Notes: generated by a model from the sequence alone, not told the origin. Positions 7,072 through 15,821 are shown, counted from the stretch's first letter. The stretch is DNA of 36,745 bases from Acrocarpospora macrocephala (GCF_009687865.1 NZ_BLAE01000018.1:1-36745), one strand, 5' to 3'. Translations and numbers: made by a program.

Positions 7072-8481
7072 ATGGCGATCAGCGTCTTCGACCTGTTCAA
7101 GATCGGCATCGGGCCGTCCAGTTCCCACACGGGCGGCCCGATGGCGGCCGCCCACCGATTCGCGCGCGCGCTCAGCCAGGACGGCCTCCTGGAGAAGACC
7201 GCCCGCGTCGAAGTCATTTTGTACGGCTCGCTTGGCCTGACCGGCAAAGGCCACGGCAGCGACAAGGCCATCCTGCTCGGGCTGTCGGGCGAGAAGCCGG
7301 AAACGGTGGACGTGGAGGCGGTCGAATCCCGGCTGGACGAGATGCGGTCGACCGGGACGATCCGGCTGTTCGGCGGCCATGACATCCCGTTCGTGGTCGG
7401 CGAGGATCTCGTCTTCGAGCGCAAGATCTCCCTGCCGCACCATCCGAACGGCATGCGCTTCACCGCGTACACCGCCGATGGGAACCCGCTGCGGGAGAAG
7501 ATCTACTACTCGGTCGGGGGTGGCTTCGTCGTGGACGAGAACGCCACCGGCGCGGATCGCATCAAACCCGACGACACCGTGCTCCCGCATCCGTTCACCA
7601 CGGCTGCCGAGCTCCTGGGCCACTGTGCCGAGACCGGTCTGTCCATCTCCGGCCTGATGCTCGCCAACGAGCGCGCCTTCGGCCGCGACGACCAGCAGAT
7701 CAAATCCCAGCTTCTCCATCTGTGGGAGGTCATGTCGGAATCGGTCCGCCGGGGCTCCTCGCGGGAGGGCGTGCTTCCCGGCGGTCTCAAGGTCCGCCGC
7801 CGCGCGCATCAGCTCCAGCGCCGCCTGCAGAGCGAATCCGCCGAACGTGATCCGCTCCAGGCCATGGACTGGGTCACCCTGTTCGCCCTGGCCGTCAACG
7901 AGGAGAACGCCGCGGGCGGGCGCATCGTCACCGCTCCCACCAACGGCGCGGCCGGAATCATCCCTGCCGTTCTGACCTACTACTCCAGGTTCATCCCCGG
8001 CGCCGACGATGAGGGCGTGGTCCGTTTTCTCCTCACCGCGGGCGCCGTCGGGGTGCTCTTCAAGGAGAACGCCTCCATCTCCGGCGCCGAGGTCGGCTGC
8101 CAGGGTGAGGTCGGCTCGGCCTGCTCGATGGCCGCCGCCGGGCTCACCGAGGTCCTCGGCGGCACACCGGAACAGGTCGAGAACGCCGCCGAGATCGGCA
8201 TCGAACACAACCTCGGCCTCACCTGTGATCCCATCGGCGGCTTGGTGCAGATCCCCTGCATCGAACGCAACGCCGTGGCCTCCATCAAGGCCATCGCCGC
8301 CGCCCGAATCGCCCTCCGCGGCGACGGGCGCCATTTCGTCTCGCTGGACAAGGCCATTCACACCGTACGCACCACTGGGCGTGACATGTCCACCAAGTAC
8401 AAGGAGACCAGCCGGGGCGGTCTGGCCGTCAACGTCATCGAGGCGGAGTCCCACGTGGGCGTCAACATCGTGGAGTGCTAG
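7072..8481 (+). CDS. sdaA: L-serine ammonia-lyase (iron-sulfur type, single chain)
   Basis: The 469-residue enzyme converts L-serine to pyruvate and ammonia with an oxygen-sensitive [4Fe-4S] cluster. The N-terminal beta domain begins [18 protein letters not shown], and the C-terminal alpha domain contains [15 protein letters not shown], the cysteine in [16 protein letters not shown] and [17 protein letters not shown]. Both domains are in one chain, as usual in actinobacteria. The gene starts 23 bp after gcvH and probably belongs to the riboswitch-controlled unit, where it would drain serine made from glycine by serine hydroxymethyltransferase (glyA, not in the window). Substrate and operon membership are well supported; control by the switch is inferred. 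Confidence 0.95.
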   Translation: MAISVFDLFKIGIGPSSSHTGGPMAAAHRFARALSQDGLLEKTARVEVILYGSLGLTGKGHGSDKAILLGLSGEKPETVDVEAVESRLDEMRSTGTIRLFGGHDIPFVVGEDLVFERKISLPHHPNGMRFTAYTADGNPLREKIYYSVGGGFVVDENATGADRIKPDDTVLPHPFTTAAELLGHCAETGLSISGLMLANERAFGRDDQQIKSQLLHLWEVMSESVRRGSSREGVLPGGLKVRRRAHQLQRRLQSESAERDPLQAMDWVTLFALAVNEENAAGGRIVTAPTNGAAGIIPAVLTYYSRFIPGADDEGVVRFLLTAGAVGVLFKENASISGAEVGCQGEVGSACSMAAAGLTEVLGGTPEQVENAAEIGIEHNLGLTCDPIGGLVQIPCIERNAVASIKAIAAARIALRGDGRHFVSLDKAIHTVRTTGRDMSTKYKETSRGGLAVNVIEAESHVGVNIVEC

Positions 8482-8545
8482 CGAGCGGCGGGGCGTACTC
8501 GGGATCGGCAGTATTCTGGCGACCCGAATGAGGGAGGCCAGGGTG

Positions 8546-9946
8546 ATGATCCGCTCGCGGTGGGGTGTGCACCTGTTGTTCGGGGGGCTGCTTCTCGCGG
8601 GTGTGGTCGTGCGGGGGCTGGCGGTGCTGGGGTATCGGCCGGTTTTGTGGTTTTGGGCGGATTCGTTTTCTTATCTGAGTTCGGCTGTTGATCTGCGGCC
8701 GTTGCCGTCTCGGCCGGCGGGGTACTCGCTGTTCCTGTGGTTCTTCGACAGCGTGCAGGTTGTTGTGGTCGCGCAGCATCTGATGGGGATCGCGATGGCT
8801 GTCGTGATCTACGCGGTGTTGTTGCGGGCTGGGTTGCCTGCGTGGGGTTCGGCGTTGGCCGCCGCGCCCGTTCTGCTGGATGTGCATCAGGTGCAGCTGG
8901 AGCATCTGCTGATGGCCGATCTGCTGTTCACCTTCCTGGTGGTCATGGCGGTCGTGCTGCTGCTGTGGCGGCCCGCGCCGTGGGCGGTGGTAGCCGGGCT
9001 CGGCCTGCTCGGGATGGCGACGGTCACGCGGACGCTGGGGCTGCCGCTGGTCATCGTCGCGGTGGTCTGGCTGCTGCTCAGGAGGGTGAGCTGGCGGGCG
9101 GTGGGGGCGGGTGTGCTCGCCGCCGGGGTCGTGATCGGGGGGTACGCGACCTGGTTCAACGCCGTGCACGGCTCGTTCGGTCTGGGCGGCAGCAACGTCT
9201 GGATGTGGTCGCGCACGATGACCTTCGCCGACTGCCGGATCATGGACCCCCGCCCGGAAGTGGCGGTCCTCTGCCCTGAGGCGGGTCCCCGGCTGGCCGC
9301 GCCCGTCTACATCTGGGACCCGAAGTCCCCCATCGTCCGCAGCGGGGTCGAAAAGGAGGAACTGACCGGCGAGTTCACCTCGCTGGCCATCCGCAGCCAG
9401 CCCCTGGACTTCCTGCTCACCGGCCTCGGCGACGCCCTCTGGGCCTTCGAATGGAACCGCCGGATATATCCGTCGCCGGGCCCGCAAAGCGCATATGTCT
9501 TCCCCGACTCGGTACGGCCGTTCACCGACAAAGTCGCTTCAGCCGGGCGAACCGCCACCCAATTGACCGTCGAGTACCAGGGTTCCAGCGCGGAGACCCG
9601 GATCGTCGAGCCGTACGCGGGCTGGCTCCGGGCCTACCAGGAACACGGCTACCTGCGCGGACCCTTCCTGGCGGCGATCCTGCTCGCCGGGCTGGGCGGG
9701 ATGCTCGTCAAACTGGTCCGCGGCCGGTTCGCGGACCTGACACCCGCGCTGCTGCCCTGGGCCGCCGCGATGACGCTGACGTTCCTGCCGCCGCTGGTGG
9801 CCGCGTTCGACCACCGATATGTGGTGCCCGTCGTCCCGCTCGCCTGCCTCGCCGCCGGGTTGGCCCTCGCCCGCCGCGCCGGCGGTGACATGCCGATCGC
9901 ACCCGCCACCCGGGCCAAGCACAAGGCACAACTCACAGCCGGGTGA
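8546..9946 (+). CDS. Polytopic membrane protein, possible glycosyltransferase-like
   Basis: This 466-residue integral membrane protein has about eight to ten hydrophobic segments at the N-terminal half, for example LLFGGLLLAGVVVRGLAVLG and VVGGVLA-type stretches, then an extracytoplasmic loop of about 150 residues (WFNAVHG to YQEHGY) and two or three C-terminal helices. The layout, with a short acidic motif FWADSFSYL in the first loop, resembles GT-C type sugar or mannosyl transferases, but no decisive motif is seen, so function is left open. GGGAGG lies eight bases before ATG 8546; GTG 8543 and ATG 8528 are alternatives, and the much longer frame upstream is a shadow of sdaA. The gene end overlaps the opposing AmaP-like gene by 14 bp. 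Confidence 0.75.
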   Translation: MIRSRWGVHLLFGGLLLAGVVVRGLAVLGYRPVLWFWADSFSYLSSAVDLRPLPSRPAGYSLFLWFFDSVQVVVVAQHLMGIAMAVVIYAVLLRAGLPAWGSALAAAPVLLDVHQVQLEHLLMADLLFTFLVVMAVVLLLWRPAPWAVVAGLGLLGMATVTRTLGLPLVIVAVVWLLLRRVSWRAVGAGVLAAGVVIGGYATWFNAVHGSFGLGGSNVWMWSRTMTFADCRIMDPRPEVAVLCPEAGPRLAAPVYIWDPKSPIVRSGVEKEELTGEFTSLAIRSQPLDFLLTGLGDALWAFEWNRRIYPSPGPQSAYVFPDSVRPFTDKVASAGRTATQLTVEYQGSSAETRIVEPYAGWLRAYQEHGYLRGPFLAAILLAGLGGMLVKLVRGRFADLTPALLPWAAAMTLTFLPPLVAAFDHRYVVPVVPLACLAAGLALARRAGGDMPIAPATRAKHKAQLTAG

Positions 9947-10400
9947 CGTGCAGGCGTACCAGGACCGGGAGGTCGGCGCTCGGGCCGAGGACGCCGCGTA
10001 CGCGGGTGATCGCCTGCTGGTCGAGGCGGCGGGCCACCTCGCCCAGGGACGCGCCGGGACGGCAGCGGACGTGGATGCGGGTGCGCTCGCCGCGGACGAC
10101 CCGGACGGTCAGCTTGTCGACGCGGTCCAGGCCCTGGAGGGCGACGCCGAGCATGGCGGTGCCGGTTCCGTGGCGGGTGCCGTACCGGTGCAGGGCGAGG
10201 GCGAAGATGAGCCAGCGGGTGGCGATGGCGGCGGCGGCGGGGAGGACGGCGGCGGCGATGATGTAGGCCCAGATGTGGGCGGCGAAGAAGCCGGGGTCGA
10301 GGATGGCGAGGTCGGGGTGGGCGTCCCTGGCCCAGAGCGCGTACAGGCCGGTGAGCAGCAGGAGCGTGCCGACGATGCCGATGCCGATGCGGTTGGCCAT
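9933..10400 (-). CDS. AmaP-like membrane anchor protein
   Basis: The 155-residue protein has two N-terminal membrane helices (IGIVGTLLLLTGLYALW and an Ala/Ile-rich helix near residue 50) and a cytoplasmic C-terminal domain rich in alternating beta strands, GLDRVDKLTVRVVRGERTRIHVRCRP. This matches the alkaline-shock membrane anchor AmaP layout seen next to Asp23/Gls24 proteins in Gram-positive bacteria. Its ATG shares one base with the stop of the upstream gene (TGATG), so the two are coupled. No Asp23 gene is in the window. It probably has a cell-envelope stress or septum role; this is a family-based inference. Confidence 0.65.
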   Translation of the reverse strand: MANRIGIGIVGTLLLLTGLYALWARDAHPDLAILDPGFFAAHIWAYIIAAAVLPAAAAIATRWLIFALALHRYGTRHGTGTAMLGVALQGLDRVDKLTVRVVRGERTRIHVRCRPGASLGEVARRLDQQAITRVRGVLGPSADLPVLVRLHVTRL

Positions 10401-11011
10401 CAGATTCTCCTCCGGCGGAGCCGTACCACGACCTCGTGGCGGCCGTGCAGGGCCAGGCTCTGCAGGCGGTCGCCGACGGCGGCGCCCACCTCGCGCAGCA
10501 GGTCGCCGGTGCGGTCGGCGTCGGTGACCACGGTCACCTCGATCTGGCCGTGCCGCAGGCGGACGCGCGCCACGTCCACGCCGTCCACGGTGAGCGCCGC
10601 CGCCACGAGGGTACGGCGCAGCCCCTGCCGGGTCAGGCCCATGGTCACGCCCTCGTCGGCGGTCTCCAGGGCGATCAGCTTCACCCGTCCCGGCAGCAGG
10701 GCCAGCAGGATCAGGACCACGCCGGCCGTGATGGCGGCCAGCGCCAGGCCGGGGACGAGCGCGTCACCCCAGGTCCTGGCCACCAGGCGGGACATTCCCG
10801 GCCACGCCGCGGGCCCGCCCAGCCAGGAGACGACCATCTCGGCCGTGCTCCCCCAGGCGACGATCGCGAGGGCGGCGGCCACCACGACGCCCGCCGAGTC
10901 GCGGCCGGGGCGTAGCCTCCTGGTGGCCTGTCTGGCGAGCATTCTGCGCCGGGCTCGGCTCGCGGTGGAGTGCCCGCCGGCCAGGATCTCCTCAACCGTG
11001 CTCATGGTCAT
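10400..11011 (-). CDS. DUF6286-type membrane protein
   Basis: The 203-residue protein begins MTMSTVEEILAGG and has a basic stretch (SRARRRMLARQATRRLRPGR), two hydrophobic helices (AGVVVAAALAIVAWG and an Ala/Val/Leu-rich one near residue 120) and a C-terminal beta domain like that of the AmaP-like neighbour. Proteins of this kind sit with AmaP and Asp23 genes in actinomycetes. The start is uncertain: ATG 11011 and ATG 11005 are both possible, neither has a good ribosome binding site, and the upstream extension to 11113 looks non-coding. Function is unknown. Confidence 0.65.
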   Translation of the reverse strand: MTMSTVEEILAGGHSTASRARRRMLARQATRRLRPGRDSAGVVVAAALAIVAWGSTAEMVVSWLGGPAAWPGMSRLVARTWGDALVPGLALAAITAGVVLILLALLPGRVKLIALETADEGVTMGLTRQGLRRTLVAAALTVDGVDVARVRLRHGQIEVTVVTDADRTGDLLREVGAAVGDRLQSLALHGRHEVVVRLRRRRI

Positions 11012-11183
11012 CCAGGGATACACGGACGCGGCGGCCACCGGGCGGATCACCCGCCACTTTGCCCGATCATGCAGGGGCGAAGCCGGATTGTTTGCGACGT
11101 AGCCGGTTAACATGAACCGAGCTCACATACGCCGGGCGGACTAAGCTGCCTAGCGGACATCGACCGCGATGCCTGGAGATTTC

Positions 11184-12365
11184 ATGACATCTGCTGAAGC
11201 CTCGGCAGCCCGTTATGACCGGGCGACCGCGGCGCTCGAACCGCCCTTCGCGGTGCTGGACCTGGACGCGTTGCGCGCCAACGCCGCCGACATGGTCCGG
11301 CGGGCCGCCGGGAAGCCGATCAGGGTGGCCAGCAAGTCCATCCGGAGCCGGGCGATCCTGGAACGTGTGCTGGCGATGGAGGGCTTCGCGGGGATCATGG
11401 CGTACACGCTCGAAGAGGCGTTGTGGCTGATTTCTTGTGGTTTCACCGACATCCTCGTCGCGTACCCGACCGCCGACCGCGCCGCCATCGCCACCCTGGG
11501 CGCCGACGCCCGGGCGGCCCGCGAGATCACCATCACCATCGACTCCTCCGACCACCTGGACCTCCTGGACGGTCTCCCCCACGAGATCCGGATATGTCTT
11601 GATATCGACGCCGGATTTATCACCATGGCGGGGAAGTTCCGCGCGGGTGCGCTTCGCTCCCCCGTCCGCGAACCGGACCAAGCCGCCGAACTCGCCGCCC
11701 ACATCGCCAAACGCCCCGGCCTCCGGCTCGTCGGGCTCCTGTCGTACGAGTCCCAGATCGCCGGCGTCGGCGACAATCTGCCCGGCCTGTACGGCAAGGC
11801 CGTCCGCTGGATGCAAGCCCTGTCCCAGCGCGAGCTCATCGTCCGCCGGGGCCGAATCGTCCGAGCCGTACGCCAGGTGGCCGACCTCGAATTCGTCAAC
11901 GGCGGCGGCACCGGCAGCATTGAGCGAACCGTACGAGAAAGGGCGATAACCGAAGTAGCCGCCGGTTCAGGCTTCTACCACCCGCGCCTCTTCGACTTCT
12001 ACCGCGACTTCACCGGCATCCCCGCCGCCCTGTTCGCCCTGCCCGTGGTCCGCAAACCCGCCCCCGGCGTGGCCACCGTCCTGGGCGGTGGCTACCACGC
12101 CTCCGGCGCCCCCGGCCCGACCCGGCTCCCGCAGCCGTACCTGCCGGCCGGCCTGCGCTACCACCCCGACGAGGGCGCGGGCGAAGTGCAGACCCCGCTG
12201 CTCGGCGAGGCCGCCCACGACCTCCGCGTCGGCGACCGCGTCTGGTTCCGCCACGCCAAAGCCGGCGAACTCTGCGAACACTTCCCTGCCCTCCACCTCA
12301 TCGAGGGCTCGGAAATCACCGGAACCGTCCCGACCTACCGAGGCGAGGGCAAGGCCTTCCTGTAA
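11184..12365 (+). CDS. PLP-dependent amino acid deaminase/aldolase
   Basis: This 393-residue protein of the alanine-racemase N-terminal fold belongs to the branch that includes D-threonine aldolase and D-serine dehydratase-like enzymes. The PLP lysine is in PIRVASKSIRS near residue 50 (AVLDLDALRANA precedes it). A barrel follows, and then a C-terminal beta domain with TVLGGGYHASG, which in D-threonine aldolases binds metal through His and Cys; here HASG and the GELCEHFP segment could supply ligands. GGAG lies five bases before ATG 11184; ATG 11169 is weaker. It stands alone between divergent and convergent neighbours. The substrate cannot be read from sequence; a D-amino acid or beta-hydroxy amino acid is likely. 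Confidence 0.85.
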   Translation: MTSAEASAARYDRATAALEPPFAVLDLDALRANAADMVRRAAGKPIRVASKSIRSRAILERVLAMEGFAGIMAYTLEEALWLISCGFTDILVAYPTADRAAIATLGADARAAREITITIDSSDHLDLLDGLPHEIRICLDIDAGFITMAGKFRAGALRSPVREPDQAAELAAHIAKRPGLRLVGLLSYESQIAGVGDNLPGLYGKAVRWMQALSQRELIVRRGRIVRAVRQVADLEFVNGGGTGSIERTVRERAITEVAAGSGFYHPRLFDFYRDFTGIPAALFALPVVRKPAPGVATVLGGGYHASGAPGPTRLPQPYLPAGLRYHPDEGAGEVQTPLLGEAAHDLRVGDRVWFRHAKAGELCEHFPALHLIEGSEITGTVPTYRGEGKAFL

Positions 12366-12524
12366 GGATGGCGACACAACCGGCAGACATCACCACAGTT
12401 CACCACCGCCGACCCGGCTCGGCTCGCGATTCCTGGCCGCTGCCAGCCCCTCTGGGCGCCGGTGCGGCGAGAAGCCGTACGAACGCGAACGGCGCCGGAT
12501 AACGGCGAGCGACCTGGCGGCGTA

Positions 12525-12929
12525 CTACCTCCGGCGGCGGCGCATGATGATGATCGCCGCGCCGATGGCCAGGGCGACCCCCACGCCGATCAGGATGGGC
12601 GCGATGTTGGGGGGCGGGTATTCGTCCTCCCATCCCTCGGCCTCGCCGGGACTCGCCGCGCCGTTCGCCGCGGCGGGCGCGGCCCCGTTCGCGACCGGGC
12701 TCGTGGCGCCCAGCCCGCGTCCGGCCCCGTTCGGCCGCTGCGCTCCCCCGCCCACGAAGTCGCCGATCGTCGTGACGACATGCTCGGCCTGCGCCTTCAC
12801 CCTGGCCACGTTGCGCTCCGCGACCCGCTTGGGGCTGACCCGGTCCGCGATGGCGTCGACCGTGCGCGCCAGCTCCGTCCGGGTGCGCTCGATCTTCCGC
12901 TCCAGCGCCTCGGGATCGGTGTCCGCCAT
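12525..12929 (-). CDS. DUF3618 protein with C-terminal membrane helix
   Basis: The 134-residue protein starts with the DUF3618 signature: DPEALERKIERTRTELARTVDAIADRVSPKR, a predicted helical hairpin, extends through about residue 55. An Ala/Gly/Pro-rich linker follows and then one membrane helix (IAPILIGVGVALAIGAAIII) ending in a run of arginines, so the bulk is probably cytoplasmic. AGGAGG lies before ATG 12929. It diverges from the peroxiredoxin gene, a common actinomycete arrangement. DUF3618 proteins have no known biochemical function. The gap 12366-12524 before its stop holds no gene that can be supported. Confidence 0.82.
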   Translation of the reverse strand: MADTDPEALERKIERTRTELARTVDAIADRVSPKRVAERNVARVKAQAEHVVTTIGDFVGGGAQRPNGAGRGLGATSPVANGAAPAAANGAASPGEAEGWEDEYPPPNIAPILIGVGVALAIGAAIIIMRRRRR

Positions 12930-13059
12930 GACGATCCCCTCCTGTTGTCTCGTCTGTGATCAGTGTGGCAGGTCGGGTACGGCCCCCGGACCCCGCCCGA
13001 CCCGGTAGTTTGTTGCCGTCGCGACCCGGATATTCCAGAGCACGCCACGCGGAGGCGAA

Positions 13060-13533
13060 GTGAGCCAGTCCAGACTCGAGCCCGGCGACGCCGCGCCGGA
13101 CTTCATCCTGCCCGACGCCGGCGGCGAAGAGGTCTCGCTGAAGTCCTTCCGCGGCAAACGCGTCATCCTGTACTTCTACCCCGCCGCGATGACCCCTGGG
13201 TGCACCAAGCAGGCGTGCGACTTCCGCGACAACCTGAACTCGCTGACCGGCCACGGCCTCACCGTCCTCGGCGTCTCCAAGGACAAGCCCGCCAAGCTCC
13301 AGCAGTTCGCCGAGCGCGACGCCCTGACCTTCCCCCTGCTCTCCGACCCCGGCCTGGAGGTCCACAAGGCGTACGGGGCTTACGGCGAGAAACAGAACTA
13401 CGGCAAGACCATCACCGGCGTCCTGCGCTCCACCTTCGTCATCGACTCCGAGGGCAAAATCGAAAAGGCCCTCTACAACGTGAAAGCCACCGGCCACGTC
13501 GCCCGCCTGCTAAAGGACCTCGGCATTTCCTGA
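13060..13533 (+). CDS. bcp: Bacterioferritin-comigratory-type peroxiredoxin
   Basis: The 157-residue thiol peroxidase reduces hydroperoxides with thioredoxin as electron donor. The peroxidatic Cys48 is in the motif MTPGCT and a possible resolving Cys53 is five residues later (QACDFRD), the arrangement of atypical two-cysteine BCP enzymes. The protein begins LEPGDAAPDFILPDAGG, as expected. The start is GTG 13060, with GGAGG five bases upstream. Usual family members have D before TPGC; here it is M. The gene is probably monocistronic and is followed by a tRNA gene. Confidence 0.93.
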   Translation: MSQSRLEPGDAAPDFILPDAGGEEVSLKSFRGKRVILYFYPAAMTPGCTKQACDFRDNLNSLTGHGLTVLGVSKDKPAKLQQFAERDALTFPLLSDPGLEVHKAYGAYGEKQNYGKTITGVLRSTFVIDSEGKIEKALYNVKATGHVARLLKDLGIS

Positions 13534-13631
13534 CCCCGGAAAACCGGGTGCCTCCCACCAGCCGCCACCCGCTAAGATGGGGACACCCGGGACCCGGTCC
13601 AGAAATACCGAATTCCCAATAACTAAACAAT

Positions 13632-13705
13632 GGGGTTGTGGCCCAATTGGCAGAGGCACATGACTTAGGATCATGCCGGTGCGGGTTCGAGTCCCGCCAG
13701 CCCCA
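13632..13705 (+). tRNA. tRNA with anticodon UAG (Leu-like, short variable loop)
   Basis: The cloverleaf can be drawn in full. The acceptor GGGGTTG (13632-13638) pairs with CAGCCCC (13698-13704), discriminator A73. The D stem GCC/GGC has an 11-nt loop CAATTGGCAGA. The anticodon stem CATGA/TCATG (13659-13675) carries loop CTTAGGA, anticodon TAG. T stem GCGGG/CCCGC has loop TTCGAGT. The three-pair D stem, AATTGG-AGA loop, A73 and CTTAGGA loop look like tRNA-Leu, but the variable loop is only five bases (CCGGT, 13676-13680) where tRNA-Leu has a long arm. CCA is not encoded. It would read CUA/CUG. A strong terminator follows at 13707. Charging specificity is therefore uncertain. Confidence 0.85.
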
Positions 13706-13706
13706 C

Positions 13707-13763
13707 GAACGACGGCCCTGGTGTTCGGAAGCTGGCGCTTCCTTCCCCAGGGTCGTTCTTTGT
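13707..13763 (+). terminator. Intrinsic terminator of the tRNA
   Basis: GAACGAC plus CCCTGG (13707-13721) pairs with CCAGGG plus TCGTTC (13748-13758). An inner hairpin, GGAAG/CTTCC (13728-13742), closes the loop. A T-rich stretch, TTTGTT, follows. The base of the stem begins two bases after the tRNA. Confidence 0.8.
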
Positions 13764-13767
13764 TACA

Positions 13768-13832
13768 CGGGGGGACGACCCCCCGAGCCCCCCGGTGTGG
13801 GGGGCACAGCCCCCCACGCCCCCTGAGGTTGC
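13768..13832. repeat. G/C-run palindromic spacer
   Basis: This stretch is built of alternating runs of G and C, such as GGGGGGACGACCCCCC and GGGGGGCACAGCCCCCC, which form stable hairpins on either strand. It lies between the tRNA terminator and the opposing metallo-hydrolase gene and may block read-through from both sides. It has no coding capacity. Confidence 0.5.
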
Positions 13833-13861
13833 TAGCGCGGTTGCCGTGTTTGAGTAAGGGG

Positions 13862-14761
13862 TCATATGTCCACGGCGTGCTCGGCGCATAGGCAGCTGAT
13901 GCCGGGCTCGAGCCATTCGCGGCCGGTCCATTCGGGGTGGCGCTCGATCATCAGGGCCGTGACCTCCTCGATGATCGTCTCCTTGCTCATGGCCGAGTCT
14001 CGGCGTATCCAGGTTTCGTCGCGTAGCAGTTGAAGGTAGTTGCGGACGTCGGCCAGTAGTTGCGGGTCGCCGATGTCGCCGTGGCCGGGGACGACTACCT
14101 GTGGGGCGGTGGCGGACAGTTGCTCCATCACCGTGATCCAGCGGATGCCGGAGACGTCGGTGTCGTGGGGTGGGAACCAGGGGAAGATGGCGAACTGGCC
14201 GGCTTCCACCAGGTCGCCGGTGAACATCACCTCGGCGTCGGGGATCGTGATCACCTGGTCGCCCTTGCTGTGTGCTCGGCCGGTGGCGCGCAGTTGCACC
14301 ACCCGGCCGCCCAGGTCGAGGTCGTAGGAGTTGTCGTAGACGACGTCCGGGGTGGCCAGTTTGACGCCCTCCAGTTGCCGGGCGACCGGTTCACCGAGTC
14401 CGGCGAACATGTCGAGGTAGGCGGTGCCCTTGGTGGCCAGGTCGGTGGCCTGTGCCCTGTTGATCAGGTACGTCGCGAACTCGGTGAACGCCTGGGCGCC
14501 GAATGCGTGCTCGGGGTGAAAGTGCGTCGTGGTCAGGTACAGTTTGCGGTCGCCCGCGTAGTCGGCCGCGAATTTGAGCACGGTTTCGGCGTTGCGGGGG
14601 CCCAGTCCGGTCTCGACGACCAGCACGGAATGCGTGCCGCCGATAATGCCGATGTTCGGCACCAGTTGCACGCCCTGGTTCGGGATCACGACCAGATCGC
14701 GAGCGAGTTCCCGCGCATCTGTGATCCGTACAACAGGTTCCGGGTACGGGTATTCGGCCAT
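13862..14761 (-). CDS. MBL-fold metallo-hydrolase
   Basis: The 299-residue protein has the metallo-beta-lactamase fold. The metal motif is TTHFHPEHAFGAQAF near residue 78, a variant in which Glu replaces the usual Asp. Further ligands are probably His in ATGRAHSKGD, Asp in VMFTGDLVE, and His in VVPGHGDIG. There is no signal peptide, so it is cytosolic. A GAGGAG sequence precedes ATG 14761. The gene diverges from a LysR regulator that probably controls it through the box at 14892. The substrate is unknown; a small ester, lactone or thioester is typical of this branch. Confidence 0.85.
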   Translation of the reverse strand: MAEYPYPEPVVRITDARELARDLVVIPNQGVQLVPNIGIIGGTHSVLVVETGLGPRNAETVLKFAADYAGDRKLYLTTTHFHPEHAFGAQAFTEFATYLINRAQATDLATKGTAYLDMFAGLGEPVARQLEGVKLATPDVVYDNSYDLDLGGRVVQLRATGRAHSKGDQVITIPDAEVMFTGDLVEAGQFAIFPWFPPHDTDVSGIRWITVMEQLSATAPQVVVPGHGDIGDPQLLADVRNYLQLLRDETWIRRDSAMSKETIIEEVTALMIERHPEWTGREWLEPGISCLCAEHAVDI

Positions 14762-14891
14762 TAATTGGTACTCCTCAGGAAGTCAGGACCGCTGCTGGGT
14801 GGCTTGGCACCAGGTCATGTCGCGGCCGGTCGAGTCATTTCCAGTCCATCGCGGGGTTCTTCGAGGCGTCCAACACCGATTCCGCACGCCC

Positions 14892-14908
14892 GATACTGTT
14901 CGGGTATC
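14892..14908 (+). promoter_or_regulatory. LysR-type T-N11-A box
   Basis: GATAC-N7-GTATC is a perfect inverted repeat with the T-N11-A geometry typical of LysR binding sites. It ends ten bases before the LysR gene and lies in the divergent gap to the metallo-hydrolase, so it suits autoregulation and control of the neighbour. Confidence 0.6.
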
Positions 14909-14918
14909 GTCACTGGTG

Positions 14919-15809
14919 ATGGACTTACGCTTGTTGCGCTACTTCGTGGCCGTCGCTGAGGAACGCCACTTCGGGCGTGCTGCCGTGCGTCTGCACATGA
15001 CGCAGCCGCCGCTGAGTCGAGCCATCAAACGGTTGGAGATCGATCTCGGCACCGTGCTGCTGCGTCGCTCAGCCACGGGAGTCACGCTCACCGTCGCCGG
15101 AACCGCGCTCTACGACGAGGCGCGCACGCTGCTGGAGCAGGCCGAACAGGCACGCGCCCGGGTTACCGCGGCGGCCCGCGGCGCCACCATGACCGTCGGC
15201 ACTCTGGCCGACAGCGCCGAACAGGTCGGGACACGGCTTGCCGCCGCCTTCCGCCGGCGCCACCCCGAGGTCCATGTCCACATCCGAGAAGCTGACTTCA
15301 CCGACCCGACCACGGGGCTCCGCGCGGGTCGTGTGGACGTGGCCCTCACCCGGACGCCGTTCGACGACACCGGCATCAGCACCCACGTGCTGCGCTCCGA
15401 TCCCGTCGGCGTGGTCCTGCGCACCGACGACCCGCTTGCCCGCCGTGACGTCCTGTACCTACGCGATCTTGCTGACCGCCGGTGGTTCCAGTTGCCCGAG
15501 GGAACCGATCCCCTCTGGCGCGCCTACTGGAACGGCACCACGCCTACCGGTGAACTTCGAGACGGTCCCGTGGTGCGCACCGTTCACGAGTGCCTGCAGG
15601 GCGTTCTCTGGAACGGCACGATCGGGCTGACGCCGCTCGCGCACGCGCTTCCCAATGGGCTCACGTCCGTGCCCCTCGCCGATATGCCACCCAGCCGTGT
15701 CGTCGTCGCCTGGAAGAAAGCCAACACCGACCCGCTCATCCGCTCGTTCATCCACATCGCCGCCGCCATCTATGGCGGTCAGAGCGAGGGTGAAGAATTC
15801 ACCACGTGA
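14919..15809 (+). CDS. LysR-family transcriptional regulator
   Basis: The 296-residue protein is a standard LysR regulator. The winged helix-turn-helix spans residues 1-60 (MDLRLLRYFVAVAEERHFGRA and LHMTQPPLSRAIKRLE). A linker helix (EARTLLEQAEQARARV) and a two-lobed effector domain with MTVGTLADSAEQ and DVALTRTPFDDTGI follow. Length is normal. ATG 14919 is chosen because the family N-terminus fits exactly; GTG 14916 is possible, there is no clear ribosome binding site, and the long upstream frame is a shadow. It diverges from the MBL-fold hydrolase, its likely target. The effector is unknown. Confidence 0.9.
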   Translation: MDLRLLRYFVAVAEERHFGRAAVRLHMTQPPLSRAIKRLEIDLGTVLLRRSATGVTLTVAGTALYDEARTLLEQAEQARARVTAAARGATMTVGTLADSAEQVGTRLAAAFRRRHPEVHVHIREADFTDPTTGLRAGRVDVALTRTPFDDTGISTHVLRSDPVGVVLRTDDPLARRDVLYLRDLADRRWFQLPEGTDPLWRAYWNGTTPTGELRDGPVVRTVHECLQGVLWNGTIGLTPLAHALPNGLTSVPLADMPPSRVVVAWKKANTDPLIRSFIHIAAAIYGGQSEGEEFTT

Positions 15810-15821
15810 AAGGCCCTCAAT

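Noticed and set aside
13631-13705. tRNA start at U13631 with a U1-A72 pair, as in tRNA-Gln
   Set aside because: This would put G instead of U at position 8 and leave an extra base after the T stem; start 13632 gives standard geometry, and the anticodon is not Gln.
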